Shown here one piece after another: positions 13,591 through 57,923 of a stretch of DNA of 64,000 nucleotides; position 1 is the first letter of the stretch, and every line of letters starts with the position of its first letter. The notes beneath the pieces were generated by a model, which was not told the origin of the DNA, searched no databases, and saw nothing but the letters and a program-made list of their open reading frames with translations. Source of the stretch: Anseranas semipalmata (lineage: Eukaryota > Chordata > Aves > Anseriformes > Anseranatidae); the NCBI GenBank assembly GCA_013399115.1, contig VXAA01005607.1, positions 159,983-223,982 on the forward strand, written 5' to 3'. The position numbers and the translations under genes are program-made.

Positions 13591-16512
13591 TTCTGGATTC
13601 CTATTCACTTGCCAAGGTTAACAGCACACCTGTAGTGTCAATTATCACTCTGTAATAGTCATAATACCAGCTCTGTAAGTCCATGAGGCCGATGTTACAA
13701 CTACTGACAATTTATAACAAAGAAGTCAGGTTTTTCCAAGACACAAGAATTTTCAATGTATCTCATGTACGTACATTTGAGGTCTAGAGAGGAATTCTCC
13801 ACTCAAGCAAGCTAAGCCCTGCTCTGCGGGTGTGACTCTGTGCTGAGGCATGGCATTACGGGGATGTCTCACCAGATGTCTCCCTTGTATCAAATTCTTA
13901 GGTGCAAAGTTTTTAACCGTAAAGTCCAAGTAGAAAATCTTCATGATTTCTATTTAAAAGATTCTATTTATGACTGTATAAATATTGCTGCACAGTCATT
14001 TGTTGGCTAAAGACAGTTTTAAAGTAGTTTCTTCATTCTAAATTATAATATGTTCCTTAAAAGTGCATCGTTTGCTGATTAGGTATATCAGTTCGTTTAG
14101 CTGCAGTGCCTGAAGCTTCAAATTTGATTGCATTCATTTTAATCACATAACTGGTCTTATTTTCAATAACATGGAGTTGTTTGTTCCAGATGCATTTATG
14201 AATTCTTAACTAATCTCAGTTATGCCACATGCTGGAAGCGATATTATTCTTACTAATTCCTAACATCATTAAAACCTAACCTCCATGGAGTAGAAAGTGG
14301 TGGGAGAAGGAAGCATCTTTTGAAATTATTTTAAAGTAAACAAACTTACTTTCAAGTCTTTAATCCTGCTTTTGCTGCCTTAAGGGACAGGTTCCAAAAA
14401 CACACATGACCGCTGATATGAAAGACCTGTCAAGTCCCCCACACTGAGAGTGACACTAATACGCTTGGCTCATCTCACACTTCCCCTGGCTACATCAACA
14501 TCTCACTCGTTTGCAGTGCTTTACCATGCCCTCCTTCTTAGCAGATGAAACCCACCTCCCAGAAGCAGCCAGCTGCTCCAGCTGCCAGCCCTGATTCCTC
14601 TGGCCTACAGGACAAGGGAGGAGAAAAGGAAGACTGAGGGAGCTTTATGTCACAGCACACTTTCACACCTCCTCTGCCCCGTGATCAGTGCCTCCCCACG
14701 CAGTGTGTGGGATCGTACTGCCTGGGAGAAGAAAAACCTGGGCCTGCAAGGCAAGCACCAAAGAGTGTAAACATTTAACAAAGTAAAGCAGAGAGTGGTT
14801 TTGATGAAAAAAAATATATATATACAAATCTAGCTAGGCACCTTCCACAGAACTTTCTTCTCTCTGCTACTTGCTGAAGGGAAAAGGTTTTTCAGAAATC
14901 TTTGTTTTCAGCCAGGGGCTGGAGTGGGACTCAGAATGAATTAACTAATAATCTTTCCGCCAACACGTGTAAACCTCTGTTCCTAACCTCACATACTCAA
15001 CAGTTCTGCCTGTGGGCCATAAGGTGAGGAAGAGGGATCCAAGGTCATAGTGTGTTGGCAGCAAATTGTATCCTGAGTGCCACTGAGCTCCTTTCACACT
15101 CCACTTGCTGCCTGCCAGTGCGCTGGGGGTGCCCACACTCCCCAGGATGTGTGCAGGGGCATGTGGGTGGGAGAGTAGGAGGTTCATTATCTTGTTCCAG
15201 AAGCTAATGGTCTTCAGGTGCTATTTTAGGAAGAGGTCATCACTGGGCCATAAAATGCTTGGAACATGTCCTCTCTCACTCAGAAGCTCCCTCTATGGCA
15301 ATGGTGGGAGGAAGCCAGTGGAAAATTCCTGTGCTTAACAACATCGAATATACTGTTTTTCCATCTTTTTTAACAGCCCAAGCAGTGAAAAGCAACTGGA
15401 GTGACAGCCAAGACTGATACAGACTCAGGTCCAGGAAACATTCTGCAAGAATAGGACTTTGATGCAAATGGAAGTCCAGGACCTTAACACAAATGAGAGT
15501 CAAGCCCATTGATAGCCTTGTTCTAATCAGAAGAGATATTTTAAACTTAAATCCATCTCCTGAACAAAACAACACCTAAATCTAAAGGTGGATATGGGAA
15601 AATGTGACTAAGTGGTACTTAGTTACATAGCCAGTGTGTGCCTCTGAGCCTTCCTCCACTGGAAGGTGAAGTGATGTTAAGAAGAGGGAACAGCTTGTAC
15701 ATTGGATAACATGCAGAGGTTCAATTTCTCCGCAGTAGGTAGCCAGCACTGACATCTGTGAAAGCCACTGTGTGCTGAAGAGCAAGAATCCAAATGTGGG
15801 TCACCCAGAAAGCCAGCCAGTGCAGCCCCGCCAGCATCAGCAGCTGCACTTACAAGAACAAAGACAGGAGTTTTTATAGCAGTGACTTCTGGTGGTTGAG
15901 TCCAGCATCCTTTTCAACAGAGAGGCTGCTCACCAAACTGTATTTCAACGCCCGACTGCAGAAAGCTGATGGCTTTTTTTCCAGGTTTTTAATCTGACAA
16001 AAGGGAACAGAGAAGGACAGGCTGCATTGAAGGCAAATGCAGGCAAAGTAATTTAAGCCAGTTGTGACTCTAAAAAGTAGTGTCAAGGCTCGTCTTTTTT
16101 GCAAAAGTGCTGAAAGCAATGAGGTGGAACAAAACAGACTGACTTTACCAACTGCAGTGTGGGAAGCAGGGGGGTAAATGTGTAGGTATAGCTGTTTGGT
16201 TGTGTTTGTTTTTGACGAGGTGTAAAAATAAAGATAATAATCAGAGAAAGGAATGCTTTTGTTTTAAAATGACTTGCAGACTTGCCAGAGCAAATTTTAT
16301 TTTCAAATTTGAAATGAGCTTACACATACATATATATATAATTTATGTTTGTTTATACCTATCATATACACATAATTTCTTTTTTTCCACATTGCCTTTT
16401 TAATTAACAAATTTCAACCATCTGGTTTATATGCAACTTATAGCAACCATGTCTGTGTGGAAAGGCAGTGGATTATTTTCTGTCAGTCACTAGCATCACT
16501 TAGTGAAGTCCA

Positions 16513-16732
16513 AGTGAGAAACTACAAGAAACTAAAAACACCTTCCCCCACCCACCCTCTTCTACCTTCTCCCCCCTTAGCAGTGCAGGGGAAGGGGAAT
16601 GGGGGCTGCGGTCAGTCCCTAACGCTGCGTCTCCGCCGCTCCTTCACGGTCACTCTCTGCCCCTGCTCCACGTGGGGTCCCTCCCACAGGATGCCGTCCT
16701 TCCCGAGCTGATCCTGCGTGGGCTTCCCACAG
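16513..16732 (-). mobile_element. Fragment of the same LTR family
   Basis: This 220-bp stretch parallels 8114-8333 nearly base for base, for example GTCAGTCCCTAACGCTGCGT and GATCCTGCGTGGGCTTCCCA. It stops abruptly after CCCACAG, where the full copy continues into CTGCAGCTCTTCC. Neither LTR terminus is present, so it is a broken remnant or a partial copy. The strand is taken from the complete copy. Confidence 0.85.
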
Positions 16733-17640
16733 ACACATGTCCTTTATTTTAAGTATGTGAGCAATACTTCTGACCCAAATGGTTTTCTGAATCAGAGCCT
16801 GATTTTGTAACACCCCATGCAAATTTGTATCTCAGTACCTGAACATTTTGCTTATCTACAGGGAACTAGAATGTCTCCCTGCATAATTCATGAGGCTGCG
16901 AATTATTTTTATGCATCTCCCAGCTTTTTTAAAAAAGGCATTTGCAAACTGAAGACTAGAAAAACAAAAACGCTTAATGGCATTCTGGAACAATCTTAGA
17001 CCATTATCTTGCAAACAATGTTTACTGCGAACAGTGAGGGACCATTCATGTACACAAGTGAAATCCTAGGTGTAAACATTTGCTGGATCACAGTTTACAC
17101 ATTTGAGGTTGCAAGAATAAAGCAAAAATGTTTTTATTCAAAGTCCAGTAACAATACTTCATATTATTTTAATTGATAACTTTGAACCACTAATAAAGCT
17201 TGCTTTTATTAAAAAAAAGCACTACAGATTACCGTGTCTTTCACATTTCTGTTACCTCCCCCTGGGACGCTGAACAAGCAAAATGGCATAAACTCCTATA
17301 GATGAATCTTCATCTAGCAGTCTAGCACAGATTCTATGCATCCCCTCAGACTAACATATAGCAATGAAATGAAGACAGTCAGTGTATGAATCACAAGAGC
17401 TGTAAATAAATGGGAATGGAAATTGATTTTGAAATGTTCTTGGCACCTTCCCAAGAAAACATTATCACTGTATTACAAAAAAAAGTACTCCATGCATTGC
17501 TTCAGGGTTCCTAAGAATTAAAAACTCTGAACTCTGTTATTTCCTCTTCTGAGACCTATTTACAGTTCCGTTGCAAAATCTTAAAAAAATAAAAAAATAA
17601 GAAGACTTTTACAGCCTCTCAAAATTTAGTAGACCAAGAA

Positions 17641-18158
17641 TAGTACTGGAGTACTGTACTGTGTCCAGTTCTGGGCTGCCCAGTACAAGACAGACATGGA
17701 GCTACGGGAGAGAGTCCAGTGAAGGGCCACAAAGACGCTGAAGGGACTGGAGCACCTCTCCTTCAAGGAAAGGCTGAGAGCACTGGGACTGCTCAGCCTG
17801 GAGAAGTGAAGGCTCAGGGGGATCTCATCAATGTCCATAAATACCTGAAGGGAGGGTGCAAAGAGGATGGAGCCAGGCCTTTTCAGTGGTGCCCAGTGCC
17901 AGGACAAGAGGCAGTGGGCACAAACTGGAGCACAGCAGGCTCCCGCTGAACACCAGGCAGCACTTCTGTGCTGTACAGGTGATGGAGCACTGGCACAGGC
18001 TGCCCAGAGAGTTGTGGAGTCTCCTCCTTGGAGATCTTCAAAAGCCGCCTGGGCATGGTCCTGGGCAGCCTGCTCTGGGTGTCCCTGCTTGAGCAGGGGG
18101 TTGGAGCAGGTGACCTCCAGAGCTCCCTTCCAGCCTCAGCCATGCTGTGATTCTGTGA
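17641..18158 (+). mobile_element. CR1 LINE, 5'-truncated 3' end (~0.5 kb)
   Basis: Matches the 3' part of avian CR1: ACTGTGTCCAGTTCTGGGCT at the start, CTCAGCCTGGAGAAG, TACCTGAAGGGAGGGTGCAA, AGTGGTGCCCAGTGCCAGGA, GTCCCTGCTTGAGCAGGGGG and the terminus GCTGTGATTCTGTGA. No reverse transcriptase frame remains. Resembles the minus-strand copy at 44331-44644. Confidence 0.9.
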
Positions 18159-18589
18159 ATATATTGAGAATTGTGTTTTGAAATGGAAAATTTCTGAGGT
18201 GATGGTAGTTTTCTTGAATACCAACCTCATTTATTTTCCATGTCTTAATTTAAGTCACGTGTTTTATTCTTTGAGTGGGAAATAACTATACATGCTAAGT
18301 CAGGTTATTTTATGTTTTTCTAGGTCTGCAATCGTAAAGGATAATTCATCAGGATCCCATGGATCAGCCAGTATTCTGCTAACTCATGAAATCATCTAGA
18401 CCAGGCTGCTCCCACTTGCACAAAGTTAGACCTATGCAATTTTGTGTGACTTCATGTTCCCTCACCTAGGTTACTCTACTCCTTTGGGTCTGCTGAAAAT
18501 AGCTGGGATAGAAAGTTCTTAGAAGAAGTCTCATATTAAAGTTTTTGTTTTTGCAAATCCAGACTTGTCATAAGGTTTTGTTAGTTGAC

Positions 18590-18630
18590 AAAAAGAAAAA
18601 GAAAAAAAAAACAACAACAAAAAAAACAAC
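18590..18630. repeat. A-rich simple repeat
   Basis: An AAAAAGAAAAAG-like run followed by (CAA)n and A-runs. Confidence 0.8.
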
Positions 18631-20167
18631 ACCTTGAAGAAGTTTTGTTTCTGGAAAATACTGTATTCCTGTGTGTGTGTACATATCTTATAACACACAT
18701 TGTATTGCCTTGCACTTGAGCCTCTCAAATACATCAAGCTAAGAGATGTTATACCTGGTCAGTATGTGTGGCCAAGATGGAAATTTAAAAAAAAAGTTCA
18801 AATGCTGTGCTAGTTTTGATGATTCAGGACTTGGAAATCTTCCATCCACATTAGCATCAGCATGTATCCAACTTCCTAGCATACCGTTAAAGGGTAACTT
18901 GTTTCTGGAGGTGCTATCTTTCCTCAAGGACATAAAACCAACTTCACCGTTAGTAGTATTTAAGACTCCAGGACATTTTCTTATCAGATTCGGTCATATA
19001 GCCTGAAATTCCAACACCATTTTATTACTTGGTGCTTGTGGTTGCACCTGGTCCTGGGGCTGCAGTGGGCCCAGTCACCATCCCCATCTTTCTTTGTCAC
19101 CTGCAGGTGCTGTAGGATGAGGCCCAGCGGGTGAGGTCCCTGCCCTGGCAAGCAGAAGCACGATTTGTTAATAAAAGTCTAACATTTCCATCACAACAAT
19201 TACTGAGATCAGGTAGTACAAAGGCAATAGTAAAATGTACAGAGAATAAAATCCAAGGAAAATATCACAGATAAAAATGTTAACTGCTTTCAGGTAAAAA
19301 CATTACTTGATTTCAGATATTGATTTTTGTACTTGTACTTTGAAATGGCTCCAAATTCTTGGATCTGACAAAAACATTACAACTAAAATCTTGGATCTCA
19401 CATTAAAATCAATTGTAAAATAGATGCACATAAAATTGACAATGTGTGTTGTACTGACAAACTAATTAGTAAGACAAAAATAACTGTTTTGTTTTAATAT
19501 CAATAATGGAGTGCACAGCAGGATTTTTTCTTCCTTATTGTGTTAGCTAATGCTGGAACCATGCAGAGAACTGCAAATTAACTACTGTTCTCTAAGCATA
19601 TACAAGCACTCTTGGTTCATTAGAAATCACCTTGAACATACAAAATCGGACATAATCTGCATGACAAAGAAACTGAAGATTGTGAGAGACCTATCTGCAG
19701 AAAAGAACTGCACCACCCTGCTAGTTTGAGTAGGTTCAAGCCAAGGGAAGGAACGCTAGGAATAACCATGCCTGTGGGTGGCTCAGGATAGGGTCCACAT
19801 GTGCTGTTCTGAAGACAGATTTTGTCAGATAAGCCCAAACTTAGAACATCAAGCTTCCTACTCCGCAGAGTGCCTTGGCATTTGTCAACAACTCTGTGCT
19901 GACTCACCTGTATATAAATGGGCAAATAAGTATACCTAAAGGTACTGCAAAAATTATAAGATTTTCCCCAATGAAAAATCTTCAGAGACTTCATAACAGC
20001 TGCTGTTTTTATTTATGCTGATACTTTTACTAAGATAAGCCTGCCTTTTCAAATGGATAATGTGCTATTCTGTAACCAGAAGTAACTCTATAAGTAATGA
20101 GTGCCTCTGCCCACACTTGCAGTATCTCGTTACAAGAACCTTTAAGTCATTCACCGTACACCCTCAC

Positions 20168-20186
20168 CAAACAAACAAACAAACAA
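20168..20186. repeat. (AAAC)n microsatellite
   Basis: Four AAAC units. Confidence 0.85.
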
Positions 20187-22036
20187 CACAACTCTCTAGC
20201 CTTGTTTCCTAAGGAAGCAAGGCATACACGGTCATGCATGACTGTCCATCTACCTTTTCATCATTTCACACTATCCCCATAATTTTGCATCTGTTGGCCA
20301 ATTTCAACCAAATTTGGTAATAAAGACAGAGCCTCAAAGAAATTGAATTTCTATTTAATTCCTAAGCTTCATGAAACTGAGCTGTGGACAGAAATTTAGT
20401 GCCCCCTTGGAGAAAAAGCAATTCAACATGGCCCCTTACCACAGGCCAACTGTAACTCAACTCCACTCACCAGCCAAAAGGGAACAGCATGGCTGGGATG
20501 CAGAGACCACGGTGAGAAATGCTGACACAGGACAGGCCTGGGAGTAAGACGGCCATTACGGAAAGTAGAAATCAAACCAGTGAGACACCAGATCTTATTA
20601 GCTCCAACTGTTCATAGACCAGACTGTTTAACAATACATGCAAGTCTCAGAACATAGGTCTGCTGCATAAAAGCACAAGTGCAGTCATCGTAAACCTACT
20701 GGAATTCAAATGATGTAGGATAATTTAAATATCTGATACAATATTTAACATAAGCGCTGTGAAATAACATGCTTTATCTTCTGATATGTAACTTTCCTTG
20801 TGATGAAACATGCACTATAACTTACATCACTTCTGTCATGCAGCAGTCGTGTTTGTATTATCAACCACGCACAAGTAACGGAATAAAAGGCTGGCTTAGG
20901 AAAAGAGCTTCTGCTGTGCAATGCCAAGAAGTACTTCAATTTCAAAACAGGTCCGCACATCACTGTCAATTATTGTCAATGAATGAAAATGAAAATTCAA
21001 AAGCTTTCGTGCGGCTTGTGAGCAGAGTCCATATAGCACAGGATAGTTCAATCCGAGAAATGAAAAAATACTTGCAGTAAGAAACCATAAGTGTAAGTCT
21101 CTGAGCAACCAGAGACTGCCAGGACAAGGATGTGGCTGCCGAATGACAATGCTATGAAACCCCTGGGACTGCCCCTGCTTGTGACTCCTGGTCAGACTTC
21201 TCTGTGTGTTGGCTGCTAGCACGGTCTCTGCAGTATTTCACTCTTCAGGAGCCCATGGCAGGGAAGGTAGACGAAGGGCATGTGGGGAAAATGGGTACTT
21301 CTTTTCTAATGCGGACATGAAACAGCTCTGCCTAATTCACCCACTTCTGCCAAATGCCCAAGAGCCAGCTGCCTATCAGCCATGAACTGGTTACAGGGCA
21401 GGGACAGAGGTGGTCCTGTAAACCCCAGAGCCACTCATTTAGGAGTGTGGATTCCCAGGACGAAGCCTGAGCAGGCAGGGAGAGGAGCTATCTGCAAATC
21501 TGACCTGCAGTGGCAAAGCTCTCCTGGGAGGGAATGGCAGCACCGGGCAGCACGGGGTACTGATGGCTGAGTGCAATAGGTAGTGCGGGAACTGGCTTTG
21601 AATTTAACAGCCAGTGTGCTCAAACCAGCCTGAACAGCCTCTAGCACAACGCTGCTAATGTAAACTACGTGGCAGTTCACACCACTAAATACACATCTGT
21701 TTCTGAAGCTCAGCCTGGGCATGCAAGCCCAGTGTTTCACCTTCAGCTCAGGAGAGATGTGGAATACAGTGTAGGAACAAAACTGGCAACCAGCTGGGTA
21801 TCCAAAAACCCTGAAGGCCCGCTAAATTGATACATCAGTAAAAAAGCATGGAAGACAAATGACAGACTACCCCGTAAGACATTTGTTAGGAGATGTCTCC
21901 AGTCCCAACACTACAACTGAGGACACACTACTGCACTCTGTTGGAAATATCAGATGGCATTGGTTCCCTAAAGCAATATGTAAATAAGCAAGTGGAAGTG
22001 AACAAGCATGCATGAACAAGTATACCAGCAAGCAGT

Positions 22037-22127
22037 CAGCCCTGCTTGGAGCAGGGTTTGGACTAGAGGACCTCCTGAGGTCCCTCCCAACCATGGAATA
22101 ACCACAATTATTCCATGATTCTACATT
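22037..22127 (+). mobile_element. CR1 LINE 3' tail
   Basis: Short tail containing GGACTAGAGGACCTCCTGAG, GTCCCTCCCAACC and the end TTCCATGATTCTAC. A 10-bp inverted repeat (22092-22101 with 22108-22117) sits near the end. Confidence 0.8.
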
Positions 22128-24176
22128 TTATCACTATGCAATGAACACAGAATCACCCAAAATATGTGTTCTGTAAGGATAGATTTACTCGAACGGAAGC
22201 AACAGCTTTGAGGCTTCTGCTCCCTCTTCCCCATTACCTTCATCCACCCTTCCTTTGCATAATCTGCAACTTGTCTCCAACTCCTTGTCTCCCTGCATCC
22301 AGAAGCACAGCATGCCAAGGGGGCAGAAACCAGTGCAGAGGGGTGAAACAGGAGGAATTGACTTTTTTCTCAAGCTCAAGCCACACACCATAGCCCCACA
22401 ATTCCTCTGGGATCAAAGAGGAGGGCAAACCTCAGACTATGATCTGATGAGAGACACGTGGTCTGCATCTGAGGATCACCGCTCCTTCTCTTCCATTCAT
22501 ATCAGGAATGCATCTAGGCATGGTTTGAGTGAAAAGGATACAGAGCACATCTTACCTATATGCATTAACTTTTCTACATGAAAACATGAGCAGTTTAAGA
22601 CTTAGTCATTTTTTAAAAAAATATACAGCTGTTAGAAGTATTTGTGTAATTTTTCTTCAGCTCTCCCATTGGCTTTGGTGGTTTAATACTCTTATAAGAA
22701 AAGGTACAGCAGAAACTGTCATCCTCATTTCTCACTGATTGCTCCATGACATCTGCTAGCCCTACAGTGGCTAAGCACTCTTTACTTTGTCAAAAGACTC
22801 TCAAGAGCATTGAAGATGTTCCTTTTCTGCATGTGATTACTGACTCCTTTCTAAAAAAGTATTGTAGCAGTCAAATAAGACCCTCCTAAAGAATAGTGTT
22901 GCTAACCCGATTGATTTGCCTGTAAAGTCTGTATTTTTCTTAAAGTCTTTGCTGCTGAAACTGGCAAAGATCCATTTCCCCTTGCTGAGGTTCTCAGATA
23001 GATGTACCTGCGCCACGGAGACTCGCTTCGTTTCTTTCAGTGCAGGGAGACAAGCACCACCAGCGAGGGACTCCTTCTCCATCAGCGGGAGGACCCCGTC
23101 CAAGACACCTCCCACCCCCAAAAGCTTGCAGGAAAGTACCAGCCCTTTAAATTTGAATGAAGGATTGAAAAGATGAAGCAAGCATCCTCAAAATGTGGAA
23201 AAAAAATGTGTCAGAATGAAAAATAAAACTTCCAAAATTTCACTTTCAAGATCATTTTTTAAGCCTGGACACTCAAGGCTGGCCATATCAGTGCAAATAT
23301 ATATACATGTGGAATGGGCAAATACAAACCTAGAAGCACCGTGAACATTTTCAGAGAAGTATAAGGAGTTTTGCTTTCAGAAACTGAAGACCAAGCATCT
23401 TCATTAACTTACCATTTATTAACTTACAATTCTATGCCAATGATGCCATGTGTTGTTATAGCTCAGCATGTCATAGTTTCCAAAAATGCATGCAAAAGAG
23501 ATGACTTTATAAGAAATGTTTTGAGTTGTATCAACTATTATTTGATTTCTTAAGCTTAAATGTGTAGCATTTGCAGATAACCCAGGGGAATATCTATCTG
23601 TTTGAGAAATGTAGGGAACTTCAGTAAAAAAAAAATCTCATGAGAGACAAAAATGTTGACTATAATGTGTTGAAGTCAAAGGAATCCAGCAGCAAGAGAA
23701 TGGTGTTTGAAGTGTTTACTAATAAGTGGCTTAATCCAAAGCCTACTGGAGGCGATGTGATTCTTTGACCTAAACCATATTATTTGTCCTGCTATTGTGT
23801 TCTGGGAACTGGACGAAGAAAGGTGTTATGTGCAAAGGAACTATGGAGCCACAGCTCTAGGATGATATTTCAGTGTCCAGAGGACAGTGCTTTGGGTCTT
23901 GCTAAAAGCTGTGTTGGCAGCTGGCAACCGGCTGGAGCCTCTGGCAAGATGCTTCTTCCAGCTTCCATTGTGCAGGCCCTGAATTACTGAAGCTGCACCT
24001 ACCACGAGTCCTACCTCCAGAGGAAGTGCCAGGGGCTGCCAGGTGACCAGAAGTCATGGGTCTCAGATGATAAAACTCACTTATGCTGCACCAGTTCACT
24101 AACCCAGGGAAGATGTGACAACTGTGTATTTGCATCATGCAGGAGTTGTTGTTAGTACCTGCTTCAAGCTTTTTCT

Positions 24177-24216
24177 TTGTTGTTGTTGTTTTGGTTTTGG
24201 TTGGTTTGTTTGTTTT
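24177..24216. repeat. (TTG)n/(TTTG)n low-complexity tract
   Basis: TTGTTGTTGTTG followed by TTTTGG and TTTG units, just upstream of the LANCL3 CpG island. Confidence 0.85.
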
Positions 24217-24536
24217 AACTAGGAATCTATTCAGTGGCCTAAATCTCCTGTTCCTCACAAGCTCTGCTTGGCTCATGCATGAAGGAAAGGGGCCAAAGAT
24301 GGCCGTGTGCCATCGCAAGTCTGTCGGGGACTCGCTGAGCTTTCCACGTACATTAGCCTCGGGCTGCCCTCACTTACATTTAGCTGCAGCCCCCGGGGGG
24401 CTNACCCGGCAGCCCTCCGGCCGCCCTGCTGTCCCCAGATCCCTCCTGCAGGCCCGGCACACCTCCGGGTGCCCAATCTCCCAGCAGCAGCGGCGGGCGG
24501 GCGGACGAAAAGCCCCGTAAACCCCTCTTCCTCGGG

Positions 24537-24854
24537 NNNNNNNNNNNNNNNNNNNNNNNNNNNNNNNNNNNNNNNNNNNNNNNNNNNNNNNNNNNNNNNN
24601 NNNNNNNNNNNNNNNNNNNNNNNNNNNNNNNNNNNNNNNNNNNNNNNNNNNNNNNNNNNNNNNNNNNNNNNNNNNNNNNNNNNNNNNNNNNNNNNNNNNN
24701 NNNNNNNNNNNNNNNNNNNNNNNNNNNNNNNNNNNNNNNNNNNNNNNNNNNNNNNNNNNNNNNNNNNNNNNNNNNNNNNNNNNNNNNNNNNNNNNNNNNN
24801 NNNNNNNNNNNNNNNNNNNNNNNNNNNNNNNNNNNNNNNNNNNNNNNNNNNNNN
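24537..24854. other. Assembly gap (318 N) inside LANCL3 first exon
   Basis: A continuous run of N, flanked on both sides by very GC-rich DNA. Another single N is at 24403. By family length this gap holds the LANCL3 start codon, about 70 codons and part of the 5' UTR. Whether 318 is a true length or an estimate cannot be told from the sequence. Confidence 0.99.
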
Positions 24855-55518
<30,664 letters not shown>

Positions 55519-56670
55519 AGAATAACATTCTCCAGGGCCGCATCCCAGTGGCAACGGGAGAGGGCACCTGAAGTTTCACTTATGTGTCGGGAGAGGCTAT
55601 TTACAAAACAAGCCAGTGGTACCACTAATGCTAGCCTTAATGTAGCTGGGAGTCAGCTGAAGGAGTAAATACTCTGGGGCTTTGGGAGGGAAGCATGCGA
55701 TCAAAAAAAATGGGTCAGTGAAAAAGGGGGGGAAGTGATCGAATCTGATGGGGTAGATATTTATCTGTAATAGGAAGTAAACTCTAATTATTCAAGTGAG
55801 ACAGAAAGGGGCATTATCAAACTTTTAATTTGGTGGTTACACGGGAGAATAGAAAAGGCAAGCTAGAATTACAGGGACATGCAAAGAAGGAACAAAGTGA
55901 TACATCCAGTATGTTTTAGAAAGAGACCTGCAAAAGCAAGTCTTTATGCAGCGATGCACTTATCCGGAAGGGTGTTGTAGATATGTCACTACACTGCACA
56001 AAGGCAAAATCTGGGATTTTCTACCTAAACCACATTTACTAGTACTAGTACCGTGTATTAGGAATACCTGTATCTTGGAGGTCTTTCATCTTCATATGCA
56101 TATAATGATAGTTATGTAGATAGTTATATATTCAGCCTGCAGTTTCACAGGTTCATTTCAGCGAGTGGGGTTTAATGTATGTAAATCAGGACTGAATTTG
56201 ACCATTCTTTTCAGAGCTCAGTCTGTAGTAAGGAGCTGGTATCCTTTGCTGATTTACCATAATACTGTCACTCATCAATACCTTCCCTTTCACAGGGAAG
56301 ATGAGTGGAGCCATGGAGGAGACTTGGATCGGAAAGTTGTATAGCAAAGACACAGCAGGCAGGTGCTTTCTTCACAGTACAGCATTGCTAGATAGGTATT
56401 GTTCAGTGATACAAAAGCTTCCGTTAAAAATTAATTACCTATAGCAGCATTTCTGAACAATAACATCATAGTTCAGAGAATGGAAAAACTATTCCTGATG
56501 AATCGTTCATTACAAACCCTGCAAACTGAATGCAAACCCTTGATGGCATACTGAGCTTAAGAAAAACCTGATAACAAAACCCAAAACTGCTTCTTCTCCT
56601 GGTTAACAGAATAATGTATATGCCCAAATGGTTTCTAGCTATAGGAATAAATGGTTTCCTCAACACTAGT
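55519..56670 (+). other. LANCL3: Possible LANCL3 3' UTR with candidate poly(A) signal
   Basis: Sequence following the stop codon. The first canonical AATAAA that I see downstream is at 56646-56651. Use of this signal is inference; more distal AATAAA/ATTAAA motifs exist, so the real 3' end may be further on. Confidence 0.35.
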
Positions 56671-56699
56671 TGCACTAGCAGTTAAGGTTGCGATTATAT

Positions 56700-56830
56700 C
56701 CTGTTTTATATGTATTATATATATGATATGATAATTAAAAACTAAAGGGAATGTTAACAATTTGTACTAAAAATATATAAAAACAATACCTATATTTAAA
56801 TATTTTTATTTATTTTTATTTATATGGGAA
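56700..56830. repeat. AT-rich low-complexity block
   Basis: Dense TATATA, AAATATATAAAA and TTTATTTATTTTTATTTAT stretches with very little G or C, just 3' of the possible LANCL3 poly(A) site. Confidence 0.75.
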
Positions 56831-57900
56831 TAATGTAATGCAATTACCTTTAAAGACAGATTGGGAAAGCCAGGATGTCAAAAATTGCAGTTAGACTGAA
56901 AAAACTGACCTGTGTGCACTGCCAAACATTGCAGTCTCTCTTCCTGCATTCTCAGCTGGAGGAGATTACAATTTCTTTATTTTTAATGCCTAATGGCTTG
57001 AAGTTCCCATTTGATTTCAGTGGGCCTTGATCAGGCTATAAGATGGAGCCAAGTCTTGCAATCCTTCCATATTTTAATATAGTAATCCCATTCCTACTCG
57101 TGCCACTCTTATTTTAACAAGATGACTTGCATTATTGTGAGCTGCAGATTAGGATTTCTGCTATTTGTCTTGCACTGTGCAGCTCTAATTAATTACTTAG
57201 TCATAGAAGTAATCATATTTCATTGGTGACTGAAGCAATGTAGTTCTGTATGTGCTTATCAAGTACTTGGGAATCTTTTGATGAATGTTAAAATTCAATA
57301 TACAGTTGTTATGAGTTTATTATTTGTGGGATAAAAGCTCTTTTAAGAAAGCCATTAATGTCACTTACTTCATCATTGTGAGCAGTGAGATGTGTACACA
57401 TAGGAGTATGCATTTCATAGGGAGGTATACATGTGAGGCTAAATCAAGAAGTGAATGGAAAGTTCGTGCCCATCCATGTTTAAATGCACCTGTTAAAGCA
57501 CAGCAAAGTCCATTTTCAGCAGTGCAGATCCTAAGCCCATTAGGATTCTTCTCTAGTTGCTTACTATAATGCAGATGGCTAATCTATTTCATAACTGGAA
57601 CCTTTTTAAACAAATGATTAAGGAAGGTTAACACTTGGCCTATCCACTTTTTCCCCATGATCAACAACTTGTCATTTGTATTGCAGGGTAGCGGCGCTCA
57701 GCTAAAAAGTGTAAGTAACAACATCTGTGCCAGAGCATTTAGACAGCTATTGTAATTTTATTCTAATTTGTGTAAGACAGAGAAATGTGTTCTGCCACAA
57801 TCTGGCTCAAGCTGTTGCAATCCTACATTTATTGCCAATCATTTTATTTACAGATGCAAACATAAAACAAAAAGGCCTAGTGTTCTGATAACTACACAGT

Positions 57901-57923
57901 CAAAAACAAACAAACAAAAAAAA
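57901..57923. repeat. (CAAA)n tract
   Basis: CAAACAAACAAA followed by A-run. Confidence 0.85.

Larger units (their letters stand above)
8974..16512. other. Intergenic DNA, no gene recognised
   Basis: No repeat family recognised except the AAAT tract near 12.38 kb, the pentanucleotide repeat near 13.57 kb and a short TA run near 14.82 kb. Open frames are short and lack coding character. Confidence 0.7.
18159..24249. other. Intergenic DNA upstream of LANCL3
   Basis: Contains the CR1 tail at 22.04 kb and simple repeats. Otherwise I see nothing identifiable. Confidence 0.7.

Noticed and set aside
17626..18230. Several overlapping frames of 76-115 residues
   Set aside because: All come from the CR1 3' region, which does not encode the CR1 proteins at this point.
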